From the NCBI RefSeq assembly GCF_020662265.1, contig NZ_VEWM01000063.1:186001-250000 (forward strand): a DNA stretch of 64,000 nt, given 5' to 3'. The notes under the pieces are model-generated. The model did not search any database. It was not told the DNA's origin and saw only the letters and a list, made by a program, of their open reading frames with translations. Made by a program: the position numbers and the translations under genes. Positions 1 to 9,213 of this stretch are shown in pieces (position 1 is the stretch's first letter; every line of letters starts with the position of its first letter). Source of the stretch: Psychrobacter sp. I-STPA6b (GTDB taxonomy: Bacteria > Pseudomonadota > Gammaproteobacteria > Pseudomonadales > Moraxellaceae).

Positions 1-952
1 CACCTTCTGTTACCTTATCTGCCGCATGCAAAATAGTTTGCTTAATATGTACATTCGTTGTTACTGCCGCACCAATCTGTAGCGCCTCAATTAATGGTAC
101 ACCTGAGCGTACAAGAATCGACAAAGTACTAGCAAAACGTGCTGCATTTAGACTTTTTGATAATCTGGCTAATATTGGTAAACGTAAAATCCATCTATCT
201 ATCTGACTTGTTCCCACTTCAGTTTTTGCAAACCGATAGCCTAGTATCACCACAACAGCGATAATAATTAATAACAGCCACCACCACTGTGTAATCAGGT
301 TTGATAAAGCTAAAACTACCTGAGTAATCCATGGTAACGCTTGGTCTGACTGCTCAAAAACCTTGACAATCTTTGGTACTACAAAGCTCATTAGACCAAT
401 CACGACTGAGACAGCCATTACCATCAATACAATCGGATAGACCATTGCTCCCTGAATCTTCTTTTGTAAGGCAAAGCGATTTTCCGTGTAATCTGCCAGC
501 TGATTTAAAATTAAATCCAAGTGACCAGACTTTTCACCTGCAGCTATGGTAGCAACATATAGCGTTGGAAAGTTGGTTGCTTTTTTTAGCGCATTCGCAA
601 AGCTATAACCTTCTAATACTAACGACCGCACTGCTAGCATGGTAGATTTTATGTGTGGCTTTTGTGCCTGCTTCGCAACCGATGCCAACGCTTCTTCTAA
701 GGGAATAGCGGCCGCTAATAACACTGAAAGTTGACGCGTCACCAAAGCCAAATCATAAGCAGAAATACCCTTTTGGGCAAACCGTCCCTTTCTACCATCA
801 GCTCCTGAATTATCTTGCACCACTTGTACATCAACTGGTAACAAAGATTTTTCTCGTAGTTGCTGGCGTATCTGACGTGCAGAATCTCCTTGTAGCACAC
901 CTTTCTGCATGCTTCCTGACGGATCTAATGCTTTATAATGATAAGCAGGCAT
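1..952 (-). CDS. gspF: Type II secretion inner-membrane protein GspF, 3' end missing
   Basis: The minus-strand frame starts at the ATG complementary to 950-952 and stays open to the window edge, giving about 317 residues of a family usually near 400. The N terminus reads MPAYHYKALDPSGSMQKG, typical of GspF/XcpS rather than PilC. The first T2SSF domain follows (VTRQLSVLLAAAIPLEEAL, then FPTLYVATIAAGEKSGHLD), then hydrophobic segments with the pattern GAMVYPIVLMVMAVSVVIGL, and the start of the second T2SSF repeat (ARFASTLSILVRSGVPL). GspF is the polytopic platform protein that couples the GspE ATPase to pseudopilus assembly in the inner membrane. gspE lies about 19 kb away in this window rather than next to it. 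The identification is firm; the C-terminal part lies outside the window. Confidence 0.93.
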   Translation of the reverse strand, partial: MPAYHYKALDPSGSMQKGVLQGDSARQIRQQLREKSLLPVDVQVVQDNSGADGRKGRFAQKGISAYDLALVTRQLSVLLAAAIPLEEALASVAKQAQKPHIKSTMLAVRSLVLEGYSFANALKKATNFPTLYVATIAAGEKSGHLDLILNQLADYTENRFALQKKIQGAMVYPIVLMVMAVSVVIGLMSFVVPKIVKVFEQSDQALPWITQVVLALSNLITQWWWLLLIIIAVVVILGYRFAKTEVGTSQIDRWILRLPILARLSKSLNAARFASTLSILVRSGVPLIEALQIGAAVTTNVHIKQTILHAADKVTEG

Positions 953-1145
953 TCATTTTTATCCAGTATTTTCTAATATCCAATATTTTCTCAAACCATG
1001 ACATTACTACTAACTCAACTAGCAAAGAGATCATAGCCGTCATCTCAATCACTGACAGATAATAACGGATTTACACGCAGATTACGATATAGTTGTTTTA
1101 ATATTATTTATTACCACTTATTTTATACATAAGCAATCCAGTATC

Positions 1146-2093
1146 TTAATCCAGCGCATCAGGCATTAACCCATGCTCTAACAACGTATCTAAATGCTGT
1201 TGCTGTTGTTTCTTATCAAAGCCATTCACCTCTGCAATCAACATCTTTTCAATACGTTTATCTGTCCGATAATCACTCAAACGAGCACAAACAACTGCCA
1301 GCTGATAAATACGTTTCTTACAGCTTTCATCAATCGCCTGTAGCAATCGTACCATCTGAGGCGTATCCAATGTGGCATAATCATAACCAACTACATGACC
1401 TCTATGTAATGGGGTCACACCATAAGGAATAGATAAATGTGCCAAGTAATAACAGCAAAATAAGTAACCCAAACAGTGTCCAATAAAAAAAGCTCGATCA
1501 TTGGTATAACTCATCACACCAAAATGACCCAGAACATAGCTATTAAGACTGCCTTGATCTGCAATGGCTTGCTGAATACGCTGTCGACCTACTGTCGGTA
1601 AACGTAAATAATTATATCCCCCTGAACTAATCTGCCAACCTGTCGGGCGTTGTGCTGGCATTCTCTGAACAATCTGGGTAATCAAATCATCCACAATATG
1701 TAACTGATTCCACAATAAATCCAGATGACTCGTGTCTACCACACCTCTTTGGTCCAAACGCTTTGACATCAAAAAACGTTGATACTCCAAAAACTGCTGA
1801 CGCAATACTGGAATCAAATAAGTAGGACGTATCATTTCTGGTGCAAGATATAAACTGGCTGTACGCTCTCTTTGTTGTTGATATAGAGCCAAGCGCTGCT
1901 CCTGAACCTGTTCTAAACTACTCTTATCTGTAGCATTAATAATTGGTAAAGGCATCTTTTCAAATAAAGCAATCAATGTCGCCTTACTGATCATCTGCTC
2001 ATCAGAGACTTCTTTATTATCTACTTCTTCATTGACTACCAACATAGTCTCTGCTATCTCCTGATTACTGTTGGCACTTTTACTACTACTCAT
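1146..2093 (-). CDS. Uncharacterised protein, about 315 aa
   Basis: I do not recognise this protein. The frame can start upstream at 2126, but the ATG at 2093 has a GTGAGG ribosome-binding site six bases upstream, so I place the start there. The N-terminal 40 residues are Ser/Asn/Glu-rich and probably disordered. The middle is Gln/Arg/Leu-rich and helical in appearance. A moderately hydrophobic stretch around residues 200-230 (FFIGHCLGYLFCCYYLAHL) could be buried or membrane-associated. The C terminus carries a QQQQQ run. No catalytic motif or signal peptide is visible. It is followed on the same strand by gspF after about 190 bases; whether they share a transcript is unknown. The coding pattern looks like a genuine host gene. 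Confidence 0.75.
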   Translation of the reverse strand: MSSSKSANSNQEIAETMLVVNEEVDNKEVSDEQMISKATLIALFEKMPLPIINATDKSSLEQVQEQRLALYQQQRERTASLYLAPEMIRPTYLIPVLRQQFLEYQRFLMSKRLDQRGVVDTSHLDLLWNQLHIVDDLITQIVQRMPAQRPTGWQISSGGYNYLRLPTVGRQRIQQAIADQGSLNSYVLGHFGVMSYTNDRAFFIGHCLGYLFCCYYLAHLSIPYGVTPLHRGHVVGYDYATLDTPQMVRLLQAIDESCKKRIYQLAVVCARLSDYRTDKRIEKMLIAEVNGFDKKQQQQHLDTLLEHGLMPDALD

Positions 2094-2253
2094 AACTAGC
2101 CTCACCGTCATCGTACACTGGCTCAATGTCTTATCTATAAAGTCACATCAAACACCATCTTAAACTGACTACCACTGACAATAATTATCATTTATCACTA
2201 TAAATGCTAAATTAGATAAATACCACCATAAATACCTATAACAACAAGCATAA

Positions 2254-2286
2254 AAAAAAGAGTAAAGCATAAGCCTTACTCTTTTT
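2254..2286 (-). terminator. Rho-independent terminator after the AraC-type regulator
   Basis: An inverted repeat with AAAGAGTAA and TTACTCTTT arms and a short loop is flanked by A-runs on the left and T-runs on the right. On the minus strand the stem is followed by a long T tract, suiting termination of the regulator transcript that ends at 2394. The symmetry means it could also act on plus-strand transcripts. Confidence 0.7.
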
Positions 2287-2393
2287 GGGAAATCATCACC
2301 CTATCATACTAAATATTCACCATCAAAAGTGACATCCTACGTCTGATGAATAGATACAGTTGACATATTTTGTCACCAAACCCATCTCATCAA

Positions 2394-3371
2394 CTATTCA
2401 TCATCTGAGGTATTAGCATCGTTATATTCACCTATAAAATGTCCTTCCTCAATCATTTTTTGACGATAACTTCGAGGTGAAATTCCATAAACACGCTTAA
2501 AAGCTTGACTAAACGTAGAGTCTGAAGAATAACCGACCAGCTCACTAATACGACTAATACTGTTTTGCTGTAACCGCAAATATCGCGCTGCCAAACGCAT
2601 ACGATAATCTATTAAATATGTCAATGGAGGCATACCCACTACTTGCTTAAAACGCTCTGCAAAACTAGAACGTGACATCCCCACAATCTCAGCCAGCTGA
2701 TTAATCGTCCAGCTTTGCTCAGGAGAGTTATGCATTACTGCCAATGCCTTTGCTAAATAGGGATCTTTGAGCGCCCGTAGCCAACTATCTGTCGCATCAG
2801 GTAAACTCTCAATATATGCACGCAAGCACTCTATCATCAATAGACTTGCCAAACGGTTAATCATTGCTGACTTACCCAAACGCTCTTCTCTTGACTCAAT
2901 GGACAAAAACTCCATACCCATATCTAGTACCTTCCGCCCAGTTTTTGATTGATGCCCATGCTCTGGTAACATATCAGGTAATGCTGATAATAAAGGTCGT
3001 GTCACTTCTTTATCATACGAACACTCAACCAAAACCAAATCAGCATTACACATACCCTGAGTGTCATTAATCTGTACTGGCTTATTATCACTTTGTGTCA
3101 ATAAATCATCAATTGCCTTAGCGCATTTCCCATGATGCTCCATAGCATAGCTTACATGATACTTAGCATGTGGAATCATAATAATATCACCAGTACTAGC
3201 CTGTCGCTGAATACCGTCAATCTCTATACAAAATCCACCTTTGAGAACCAAATAAAAAATAATAGTATCTTTGCGCGCTAGCGAATATGACCATTTGTCG
3301 TTTCCCTTTAAACAGTAATATTTTGTCTCATACAAATGCACATTCTTTAATAACATGCTTAATGCGTCCAT
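2394..3371 (-). CDS. AraC-family transcriptional regulator with cupin-type sensor
   Basis: The 325-residue protein has an N-terminal cupin-like sensor (about residues 10-150, including FCIEIDGIQRQASTGDIIMI and a histidine-rich turn) and a C-terminal AraC DNA-binding domain (about residues 210-310). The second helix-turn-helix is clear: SISRISELVGYSSDSTFSQA followed by FKRVYGISPRSYRQ. This matches the AraC_binding_2/cupin_6 regulators, which usually act on nearby catabolic or efflux genes; the ligand cannot be read from the sequence. The start has a GGAAGG ribosome-binding site. It is monocistronic, with a terminator downstream and a 1 kb gene-free region upstream, so its target is not obvious from context. 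Confidence 0.9.
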   Translation of the reverse strand: MDALSMLLKNVHLYETKYYCLKGNDKWSYSLARKDTIIFYLVLKGGFCIEIDGIQRQASTGDIIMIPHAKYHVSYAMEHHGKCAKAIDDLLTQSDNKPVQINDTQGMCNADLVLVECSYDKEVTRPLLSALPDMLPEHGHQSKTGRKVLDMGMEFLSIESREERLGKSAMINRLASLLMIECLRAYIESLPDATDSWLRALKDPYLAKALAVMHNSPEQSWTINQLAEIVGMSRSSFAERFKQVVGMPPLTYLIDYRMRLAARYLRLQQNSISRISELVGYSSDSTFSQAFKRVYGISPRSYRQKMIEEGHFIGEYNDANTSDDE

Positions 3372-4403
3372 TAATACCTTCCTTTACCACTTATATAAAA
3401 CTCATCTCAGTAAAATATTCTCAACCTATTATTTATCAATACCATTATATTTATGCTTTGGCGTTTTATATTCTCACCGAATATTGAGCATTCCTTTTGG
3501 GCTATGTTACAAACTAATAGATAGCTTTACTGTTATCACTATTGCACGATCAAACCGTACACAGGACGCACATGATAAACCTCCACATTATCAAATAATA
3601 CTTATCAATAGCATTAATACAGCCCACACACCTATACTTAAATATAATTTTAATCGGCATATAGATTAAGAATTAAAATGCGAAAATAACCAACCCATGC
3701 AATGAACACAAGTTAAACTTATCACTATGGACTGCGATTAAAAATAAAAAGACGATTGCCACGAAAAGAATCATGAAAGTATTCACAAAAACAGATAGTA
3801 GTCAGCTATCTGTAATAATTGGAATAAGTACCGCAAGAATAAAAACAAACAAAAGTCTATTTTTTGTTATAAAAATATAAACTAAAATTTAACAACTCTT
3901 TTTATCAAAATAGCAACTTCATAGCCAATTCTGACACCGCCATAGGAGCCTTTTATTTAAAATAATTATTGACTGCTACCCTCTCAGATACACTGCTATA
4001 TCCGGATTTTATTTAATACTGTTTTTATAAAATAACTGCTAGCCGATCTCATAGACTCCCTCATAGTAGCCCAAGAACTTCTTTTGGTATACATATACTT
4101 ATTATAAAGTAAGGTAACGATTTTAATTAGTCTTTATGATATTTAGCACAATATAATGAACTTTTGTTATGAAATATTGTCATATTTCTGTCATAAATAA
4201 TTCTATACTGTCATATAGAAAGTCATTATTAAGAAAAATTATTGTATGGAAAACAAACAAAGGAATGTTATGTTTAATAAATAGATAAAAATAATTAAAA
4301 ATATTTAAAATAAAAGAGTAGCAATAGATAGCATAAAATGAACATCTGAAACAAATAAATGTCAGATACTAATAAGGAGAGGTGATGAAATTAGATAGGA
4401 AAT
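3372..4403. other. Gene-free AT-rich region of about 1 kb
   Basis: No credible gene is seen on either strand. Short open frames here (for example plus 3355-3669) lack ribosome-binding sites and have compositions typical of random AT-rich DNA. The left edge must hold the promoter of the AraC regulator. The right part contains a Pho-box-like direct repeat near 4177-4214, with only a 12-codon ORF (4244-4282) downstream. The region may be a decayed locus. Confidence 0.6.
4177..4214 (+). promoter_or_regulatory. Possible Pho box (direct TGTCAT repeats)
   Basis: TTGTCATATTTCTGTCAT at 4177-4194 has two TGTCAT units 11 bases apart, as in the PhoB consensus CTGTCATAWAWCTGTCAY, with about two mismatches. 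A third unit, ACTGTCAT, lies at 4207-4214. No intact gene follows on the plus strand, and the minus-strand tRNAs end nearby, so any target is missing or lost. The match may be chance in AT-rich DNA. Confidence 0.35.
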
Positions 4404-4480
4404 TGGGGCGACTGATGGGACTTGAACCCACGACAACCGAGATCACAACCCGGGGCTCTACCAACTGAGCTACAGCCGCC
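4404..4480 (-). tRNA. tRNA-His (GTG anticodon)
   Basis: The 77-nt cloverleaf is read on the minus strand. It has the extra 5' G of tRNA-His (GGCGGCTG start), D arm with GTAGCTCAGTTGGTAGAG, anticodon loop TTGTGAT, T arm GGGTTCAAGTCCC, discriminator C and an encoded CCA. It is the third gene of a Pro-Arg-His cluster, the relative order known from many gammaproteobacteria. Confidence 0.97.
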
Positions 4481-4521
4481 ATAAGATATTGTCAAAGAGG
4501 TGACAAGACTTGCAGGCAAAA

Positions 4522-4598
4522 TGGTGCGCCTGGCAGGATTCGAACCTGCGACCACCTGCTTAGAAGGCAGATGCTCTATCCAACTGAGCTACAGGCGC
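4522..4598 (-). tRNA. tRNA-Arg (TCT anticodon)
   Basis: The 77-nt cloverleaf is read on the minus strand with acceptor GCGCCTG paired to CAGGCGC, discriminator A and encoded CCA. The anticodon loop CTTCTAA sits on a TCTGC/GCAGG stem, giving anticodon TCT for AGA codons. It lies between the Pro and His tRNAs. Confidence 0.97.
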
Positions 4599-4682
4599 TC
4601 AAGGCTTACTATTTATCCAAATATGAATAGATTCTACTGGAATAAATACATAAAAAAAAGCCTGTAAGGCTCTTGAAATAGA

Positions 4683-4759
<77 letters not shown>

Positions 4760-4938
4760 ATATTTCTATTGTAGATAGTGATGAAGTTTTTAAGTAAAAT
4801 TAACACCTTATGTTGTGTTAATCATCATCGCTATCGAGGTGCATATAATAATGACTATCTGATATCCTGTCAACACCTTTTTTCATTTTTTTTATAATTT
4901 ATCCAATTTTTTATGGATGAGGTAGATTTTACCTGTAC

Positions 4939-6345
4939 TTATATCAAAAAATCAATCAATAACTTTTCTTGTTGCACACAAAAAGGCACAATCATCATGG
5001 TTTGTGTCATATTTTGTCTTCGCCGTGATGGTGATAGCTGGTGTAACAAAATCGGTGTTTGAAATTGTGCATTGGCAGGATATACCAACCAAGCCTGTGA
5101 AGCGTGAAGATGGTGCTGATACGCTTGAAGCTGGTATAAATCTGATGCTTCTATCTGTCTGCTATGAGATAGTGATTTATATTTAACATCAATAACATGA
5201 GTAATCTGAGCATTTTGAGCTTCTGTCTCAATATTTCTTTGTTCAGTATCTTTTTGCCTTATAAGACAAATATCAGGCTGTATCCGTCGGCAATTTTTTT
5301 GTGATTTTATTCCTCCCATGTTTTCTTCCATTACTAGCCAATCATAACTTGGCTGTGCCTGTAGCTTGTAGGGAGATTTAGCAGTCTGTAATTGATATCG
5401 CAAACTTTCAGTTACCCACAGCTCAAAGGCATAAGGCATATTAAGCATAAATGCAGGTTGTGGTAGATAACCTTGTGTGTCTGCTGAGGCTATACGAGGT
5501 TGCAGAAACCACCATGCCCATTCAATGGCTCGATAAATAAACTGTCTTTGCTCTGTATTGCATTGATTCTGCCAGCCAGCTTGTTGCTGTTGTAAGGCTT
5601 GATACGCTGACTGATACTGTGTCACTGCTAATAGATGATGGTTTGTTATGTCAAAAAGTGATGACATTTCAGTGTTATACAGGCGTTGATATTGGTTTGC
5701 CATCACATCTGGTATGTCTGCATATAAACAAGTTTTTGCACAATGCCAACCTGTTAATAAAAATTGCCACAATAATTCATTGTCTTGTAACTGCTCACGC
5801 TCAGAGATGATATAGTGTGGACGATGTAGATTATGCTTTATCTGTTGTTTAAAGTTAATTTTGCCCTGTATTTGTGTGGCATTTTGTCTTTGTGTTTGAT
5901 AGTGTCGAGGTAAACATTGGCTCACCTTAATTATCAAATTTGTAAAGTCATGATATAACTGAACATACCAAGGTGGCAGGGTCTCTGTCAGCTCTTTTTG
6001 TGCTAATCGTGAATAGTCACCTGTCACTTGCAATGGTTGCATAGATAAACGCCCTGCGATACGCTTTAACATCCTTGCTATCCAAAAACGTGCACTCTGC
6101 TCTAAGGCTAAGCGCTTATGTTGTTGTATATCTTGTAAGGTGATTTTAGGCAAAATTTCAAGGTATTGACCACTTGGTAACCGCAATATTGCTAGATAGT
6201 GACGAACCAGAAGTTGTGGCATACCTTTATAAAAACGTAAGGTAAAACAGGGCAGGTCTTGCGACAATAAATACTCAAAATCTTGCTGATGGGCAAAATC
6301 TTTCTGCTCTAGTATTTGATGCTCCAGACAAATCATCTTTTCCAT
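4939..6345 (-). CDS. mcrC: McrC-family nuclease subunit of a McrBC-type restriction system
   Basis: At 468 residues this matches McrC proteins. The N-terminal domain contains the family block around residues 150-195 (QRQNATQIQGKINFKQQIK, then SEREQLQDNELLWQFLLTG). The C-terminal PD-(D/E)xK nuclease site is visible near residues 365-410 as PDICLIRQ followed by HVIDVKYKSL, giving the Asp...Asp-x-Lys pattern. In the family, McrC is the endonuclease that is driven by the McrB GTPase ring and cleaves modified foreign DNA. It starts 22 bases after the mcrB stop, so the two are almost certainly co-transcribed. Length and motifs indicate an intact protein. Confidence 0.9.
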   Translation of the reverse strand: MEKMICLEHQILEQKDFAHQQDFEYLLSQDLPCFTLRFYKGMPQLLVRHYLAILRLPSGQYLEILPKITLQDIQQHKRLALEQSARFWIARMLKRIAGRLSMQPLQVTGDYSRLAQKELTETLPPWYVQLYHDFTNLIIKVSQCLPRHYQTQRQNATQIQGKINFKQQIKHNLHRPHYIISEREQLQDNELLWQFLLTGWHCAKTCLYADIPDVMANQYQRLYNTEMSSLFDITNHHLLAVTQYQSAYQALQQQQAGWQNQCNTEQRQFIYRAIEWAWWFLQPRIASADTQGYLPQPAFMLNMPYAFELWVTESLRYQLQTAKSPYKLQAQPSYDWLVMEENMGGIKSQKNCRRIQPDICLIRQKDTEQRNIETEAQNAQITHVIDVKYKSLSHSRQIEASDLYQLQAYQHHLHASQAWLVYPANAQFQTPILLHQLSPSRRRQNMTQTMMIVPFCVQQEKLLIDFLI

Positions 6346-6367
6346 TGCTTTATCATCATTTCCATAT

Positions 6368-7906
6368 TTAGCCGATTTGATAAATTTGCTGATAAGGCTC
6401 TGCGCTTAGGTAGGGGTTATTCGCATCTTGCGTATCTATAGTAAGCTCACTAACAGTACTTACATTAATTGCTTGCAATAATTCTGGTGCTATTTTGGGT
6501 GGTTGTGATTGTAGTTGTGGTGATGAATGATGGCTCATACTCCAGCTAGAAATAGAGTCTTGATGATTAGAAAAATGATGATTTTGTACGCTCTGCTCCT
6601 GAATATTTGCACTTATCAGTAAAGGAAAACGAACCTGCGTCATATCAATATCACCATATAAAATTTGATATAACACTTGTATAGGTGGTGCTGTCATCAT
6701 AGTTTGAGTCAAATGAATCAGTTGCGGTAAAATTTTCCTTGCCATCACCAAAGCTAAATCTTGCATGCTCTGCACACCATATAAAAAAGCATGCCCTAGT
6801 AGTGCCTCTGCACCTATCAATACTTGAATGCGCTGATTTATTGCCTCTAAAATTTGTGCCAAGTCTACTGTTTCTCCTAATGTATCTGTAATCACTGCCA
6901 ATACAGCTCCCGTTGGCAGTAGTTCAACAAACTCAAAACGACGACGAAACGCCATATCTAAAGCAACCAAAGAGCGATCATACCCATTCATGGTGGCATA
7001 GATATCAACATTACTTGGCACACTAAACTGCCGACCTGAATACGCCAGATGTATCGACATGGCATTTTTCTGCCCTGCCCGTTTGTCAGGCTCGATAGCA
7101 CTCATCAACTCACCAAAAACTTGTGCCACATTGGCACGGTTTAGCTCATCAATTAACATGGCATAACGATGCTCAGGATCAGACAATGCACGTTGACATA
7201 ATGTTAAAAATGCACCAGATACAATACGATATTGCATCTGCCCTGTCTGTGTATCTAACTGTGGACGGATACCTTCTACAAACTCATCATAACCATAAGC
7301 CTGATGAAAGCTAACCAACATACTGCGAGAAATTGTGTGTGTGGCGGTGGAGGTAGACATGACTGACTCCGCTGACTGTAGTGACTTAGCAACCGCTAAT
7401 ATCTCTGCTAAAGACTGAGCCACATGGCTTTTCATATCGTCTAGCAAATACCATGATTTATCACTACTTTGTGCAAAATAATTGACACTGGCTTGTGTGC
7501 CATATGTACCATATTTGTCAGCACTATCACTGTTTGTCTTTGTATGAGTCTCTTTCTCTAATACTTTGCCGTATGTTTGCAATACACTCCATACCGTTTG
7601 TGACAGACTATCTGTGCGCTTGTTTGCTCGTGCTTTTGCTTGAAATAAAGCATGATCCACAATTTCTCGTACTTTCATCGTTCTATCTTCCAGAAGCAAT
7701 ACTGCACACACCACCTCACGCCAGCTAACCTCTGCTAATATTTGCTGAGTCACCTTTGCCGTTTCTACTGGTAATGCCTGATCATAAAGCTTCTGAATCT
7801 GTAATAAATGGTGTGTTTTACCAGTCCCTGCCACCCCTGTTAAAATTAAGTTGGTTGGCTGACTTGGTAACTTTGTAAGAAAACTTGTTGCAAAGGAAGA
7901 AGACAT
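6368..7906 (-). CDS. mcrB: McrB-family AAA+ GTPase subunit, without N-terminal DNA-binding domain
   Basis: The roughly 512-residue protein begins almost directly with the AAA+ core: Walker A GVAGTGKT at about residue 25, the McrB block FHQAYGYDEFVEGIRPQL near residues 200-217, and Walker B AMLIDELNRAN near 250. The GTPase signature usually written MNTADR reads MNGYDRSL here. The sensor/arginine-finger block DMAFRRRFEF follows. McrB normally forms a GTP-driven hexamer that recruits McrC, and its N-terminal domain recognises modified DNA. That domain is absent here, replaced only by a long insertion after Walker A (about residues 60-185). A GTG at 7918 is the alternative start; neither start has a clear ribosome-binding site, and a repeat element ends about 30 bases upstream. 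Confidence 0.88.
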   Translation of the reverse strand: MSSSFATSFLTKLPSQPTNLILTGVAGTGKTHHLLQIQKLYDQALPVETAKVTQQILAEVSWREVVCAVLLLEDRTMKVREIVDHALFQAKARANKRTDSLSQTVWSVLQTYGKVLEKETHTKTNSDSADKYGTYGTQASVNYFAQSSDKSWYLLDDMKSHVAQSLAEILAVAKSLQSAESVMSTSTATHTISRSMLVSFHQAYGYDEFVEGIRPQLDTQTGQMQYRIVSGAFLTLCQRALSDPEHRYAMLIDELNRANVAQVFGELMSAIEPDKRAGQKNAMSIHLAYSGRQFSVPSNVDIYATMNGYDRSLVALDMAFRRRFEFVELLPTGAVLAVITDTLGETVDLAQILEAINQRIQVLIGAEALLGHAFLYGVQSMQDLALVMARKILPQLIHLTQTMMTAPPIQVLYQILYGDIDMTQVRFPLLISANIQEQSVQNHHFSNHQDSISSWSMSHHSSPQLQSQPPKIAPELLQAINVSTVSELTIDTQDANNPYLSAEPYQQIYQIG

Positions 7907-7937
7907 AGACAAAATCACAATAATAAAAAAAGAATGC

Positions 7938-8137
7938 TAGGATGTGTTGAACTTTTATCTTTGTAGGAAAAATTGAGGGCAATTTGGCTTAATTAGGCAA
8001 TGAATACAGTTAATATTGAGGTATGAACCAGTTCATTAACGCCGAGTAAGAAAAATTTAACCAATTTTTACACCAAAGTAAGTAGCTACATACCTTACAA
8101 ATATTATCCTAATGGATTAAATGTTCAACAGAGCCTA
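7938..8137. repeat. MITE-like element, copy A (200 bp)
   Basis: The left end TAGGATGTGTTGAAC and the right end GTTCAACAGAGCCTA form a terminal inverted repeat that begins and ends with TA. The interior shares TAGGAAAAATTGAG with copies at 18309-18532 (inverted) and 28444-28585. It fills most of the gap between divergent mcrB and the hotdog-protein gene, so the promoters of both genes are inside or beside it. No coding capacity. Confidence 0.8.
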
Positions 8138-8297
8138 ATATAAATTCACTGCAAAAAATGTTGAAATAACATCTAATTATGACTTAATTACAATCAAGCG
8201 CTCTGACCCCATAGTACAGTAAAGCAACTGGCTGAATACCACCTAGCACGTTAAAATGCGCAAGGCATGCACAGCATCACTCATTAGGAAGATGAAC

Positions 8298-9104
8298 ATG
8301 ACTTCATTATTTAGTAAGTTAACCAACCGCAACCAAGATAATAACAACATGTCTAATATAGAAAGCCCTAACACTCAAAGCGACACCTCAGAATCTACTG
8401 GTCTAAAGCCTGTCAACAATCAATTTAGTAAAATATTAGCCATTACCAAATATCTACCTAACAGTGTACGTGCAAAAGTTTTGACCACCGCATTTGGTAA
8501 AATTGTACCATTTGTAGGGACAACAGGTGTGTATTATGAATCTGTCTCACACAACAAGATTGTCGTCAGTCTTGATAACGAAAAAAATGTGCAGAATCAT
8601 ATTGGCACTGTCCATGCTGTCGCTGTCACCCTGCTTGCTGAAACAGCTACTGGCTTTATCTTAGGGCTAAATCTGCCCTCTGACCGAGTGCTATTGGTAA
8701 AATCCTATCAAGTAAACTTTTATCGTCCGCTCAAAAAAGGACAAGTTGCCGCCATCGCCACACTTTCTGACGAACAGCGTCTGCATATCCTTAACACACC
8801 AAAAGGTGAAATGGTCATACCCTGTGTGATAGAAGACCGTAGCACTGATACCAACAAACGCGACCCCATCACCGTTGAAATGACTTGGGCATGGATACCA
8901 AAATCAGAGCTAAAACAACGTCAACTCGGCAACAAGCAAAATAACCAAGAATCAAAAGCATTAGAATCATCAGAGTCTACTACCAACAGTGATTCTCTTG
9001 CCAATGACCAAGATAACTCTAAACCTTCTGAGATAGACAGTGCGCCTACTGACAGCTCCATATCCTCAAAAAATAGTCCTGAGAATGATACGAGTGAGAA
9101 GTAA
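8298..9104 (+). CDS. DUF4442-like hotdog-fold protein with long disordered tail
   Basis: Residues about 50-200 fit the DUF4442 hotdog family of putative thioesterases: YLPNSVRAKVLTTAFGKIVP, the helix VQNHIGTVHAVAVTLLAETA (where hotdog thioesterases place their substrate helix) and the strands VKSYQVNFYRPLKKGQVAAI. The ATG at 8298 has AGGAAG seven bases upstream; the earlier ATGs at 8256 and 8292 lack suitable spacing. The last 60 residues are Ser/Asn/Asp-rich low complexity, not part of the fold. The substrate is unknown; acyl-CoA is a family-level guess. A bidirectional terminator follows. Confidence 0.8.
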   Translation: MTSLFSKLTNRNQDNNNMSNIESPNTQSDTSESTGLKPVNNQFSKILAITKYLPNSVRAKVLTTAFGKIVPFVGTTGVYYESVSHNKIVVSLDNEKNVQNHIGTVHAVAVTLLAETATGFILGLNLPSDRVLLVKSYQVNFYRPLKKGQVAAIATLSDEQRLHILNTPKGEMVIPCVIEDRSTDTNKRDPITVEMTWAWIPKSELKQRQLGNKQNNQESKALESSESTTNSDSLANDQDNSKPSEIDSAPTDSSISSKNSPENDTSEK

Positions 9105-9165
9105 AATAGAGTAAGTAGAACAGATAGAACACTTTACAAACAGCATTACTGATACTAAAAAACCA

Positions 9166-9191
9166 AAAGCCAGCTATATCTAGCTGGCTTT
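9166..9191. terminator. Bidirectional rho-independent terminator
   Basis: AAAGCCAGCTA and TAGCTGGCTTT form an 11-bp stem with a four-base loop, flanked by A/T runs. It sits between convergent genes and can serve both the hotdog-protein gene and suhB. Confidence 0.85.
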
Positions 9192-9213
9192 GTTTGATAT
9201 TAATATCTACTCA

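Noticed and set aside
3355..3669. 104-codon plus-strand frame
   Set aside because: Overlaps the AraC start antisense, no ribosome-binding site and biased AT-rich composition.
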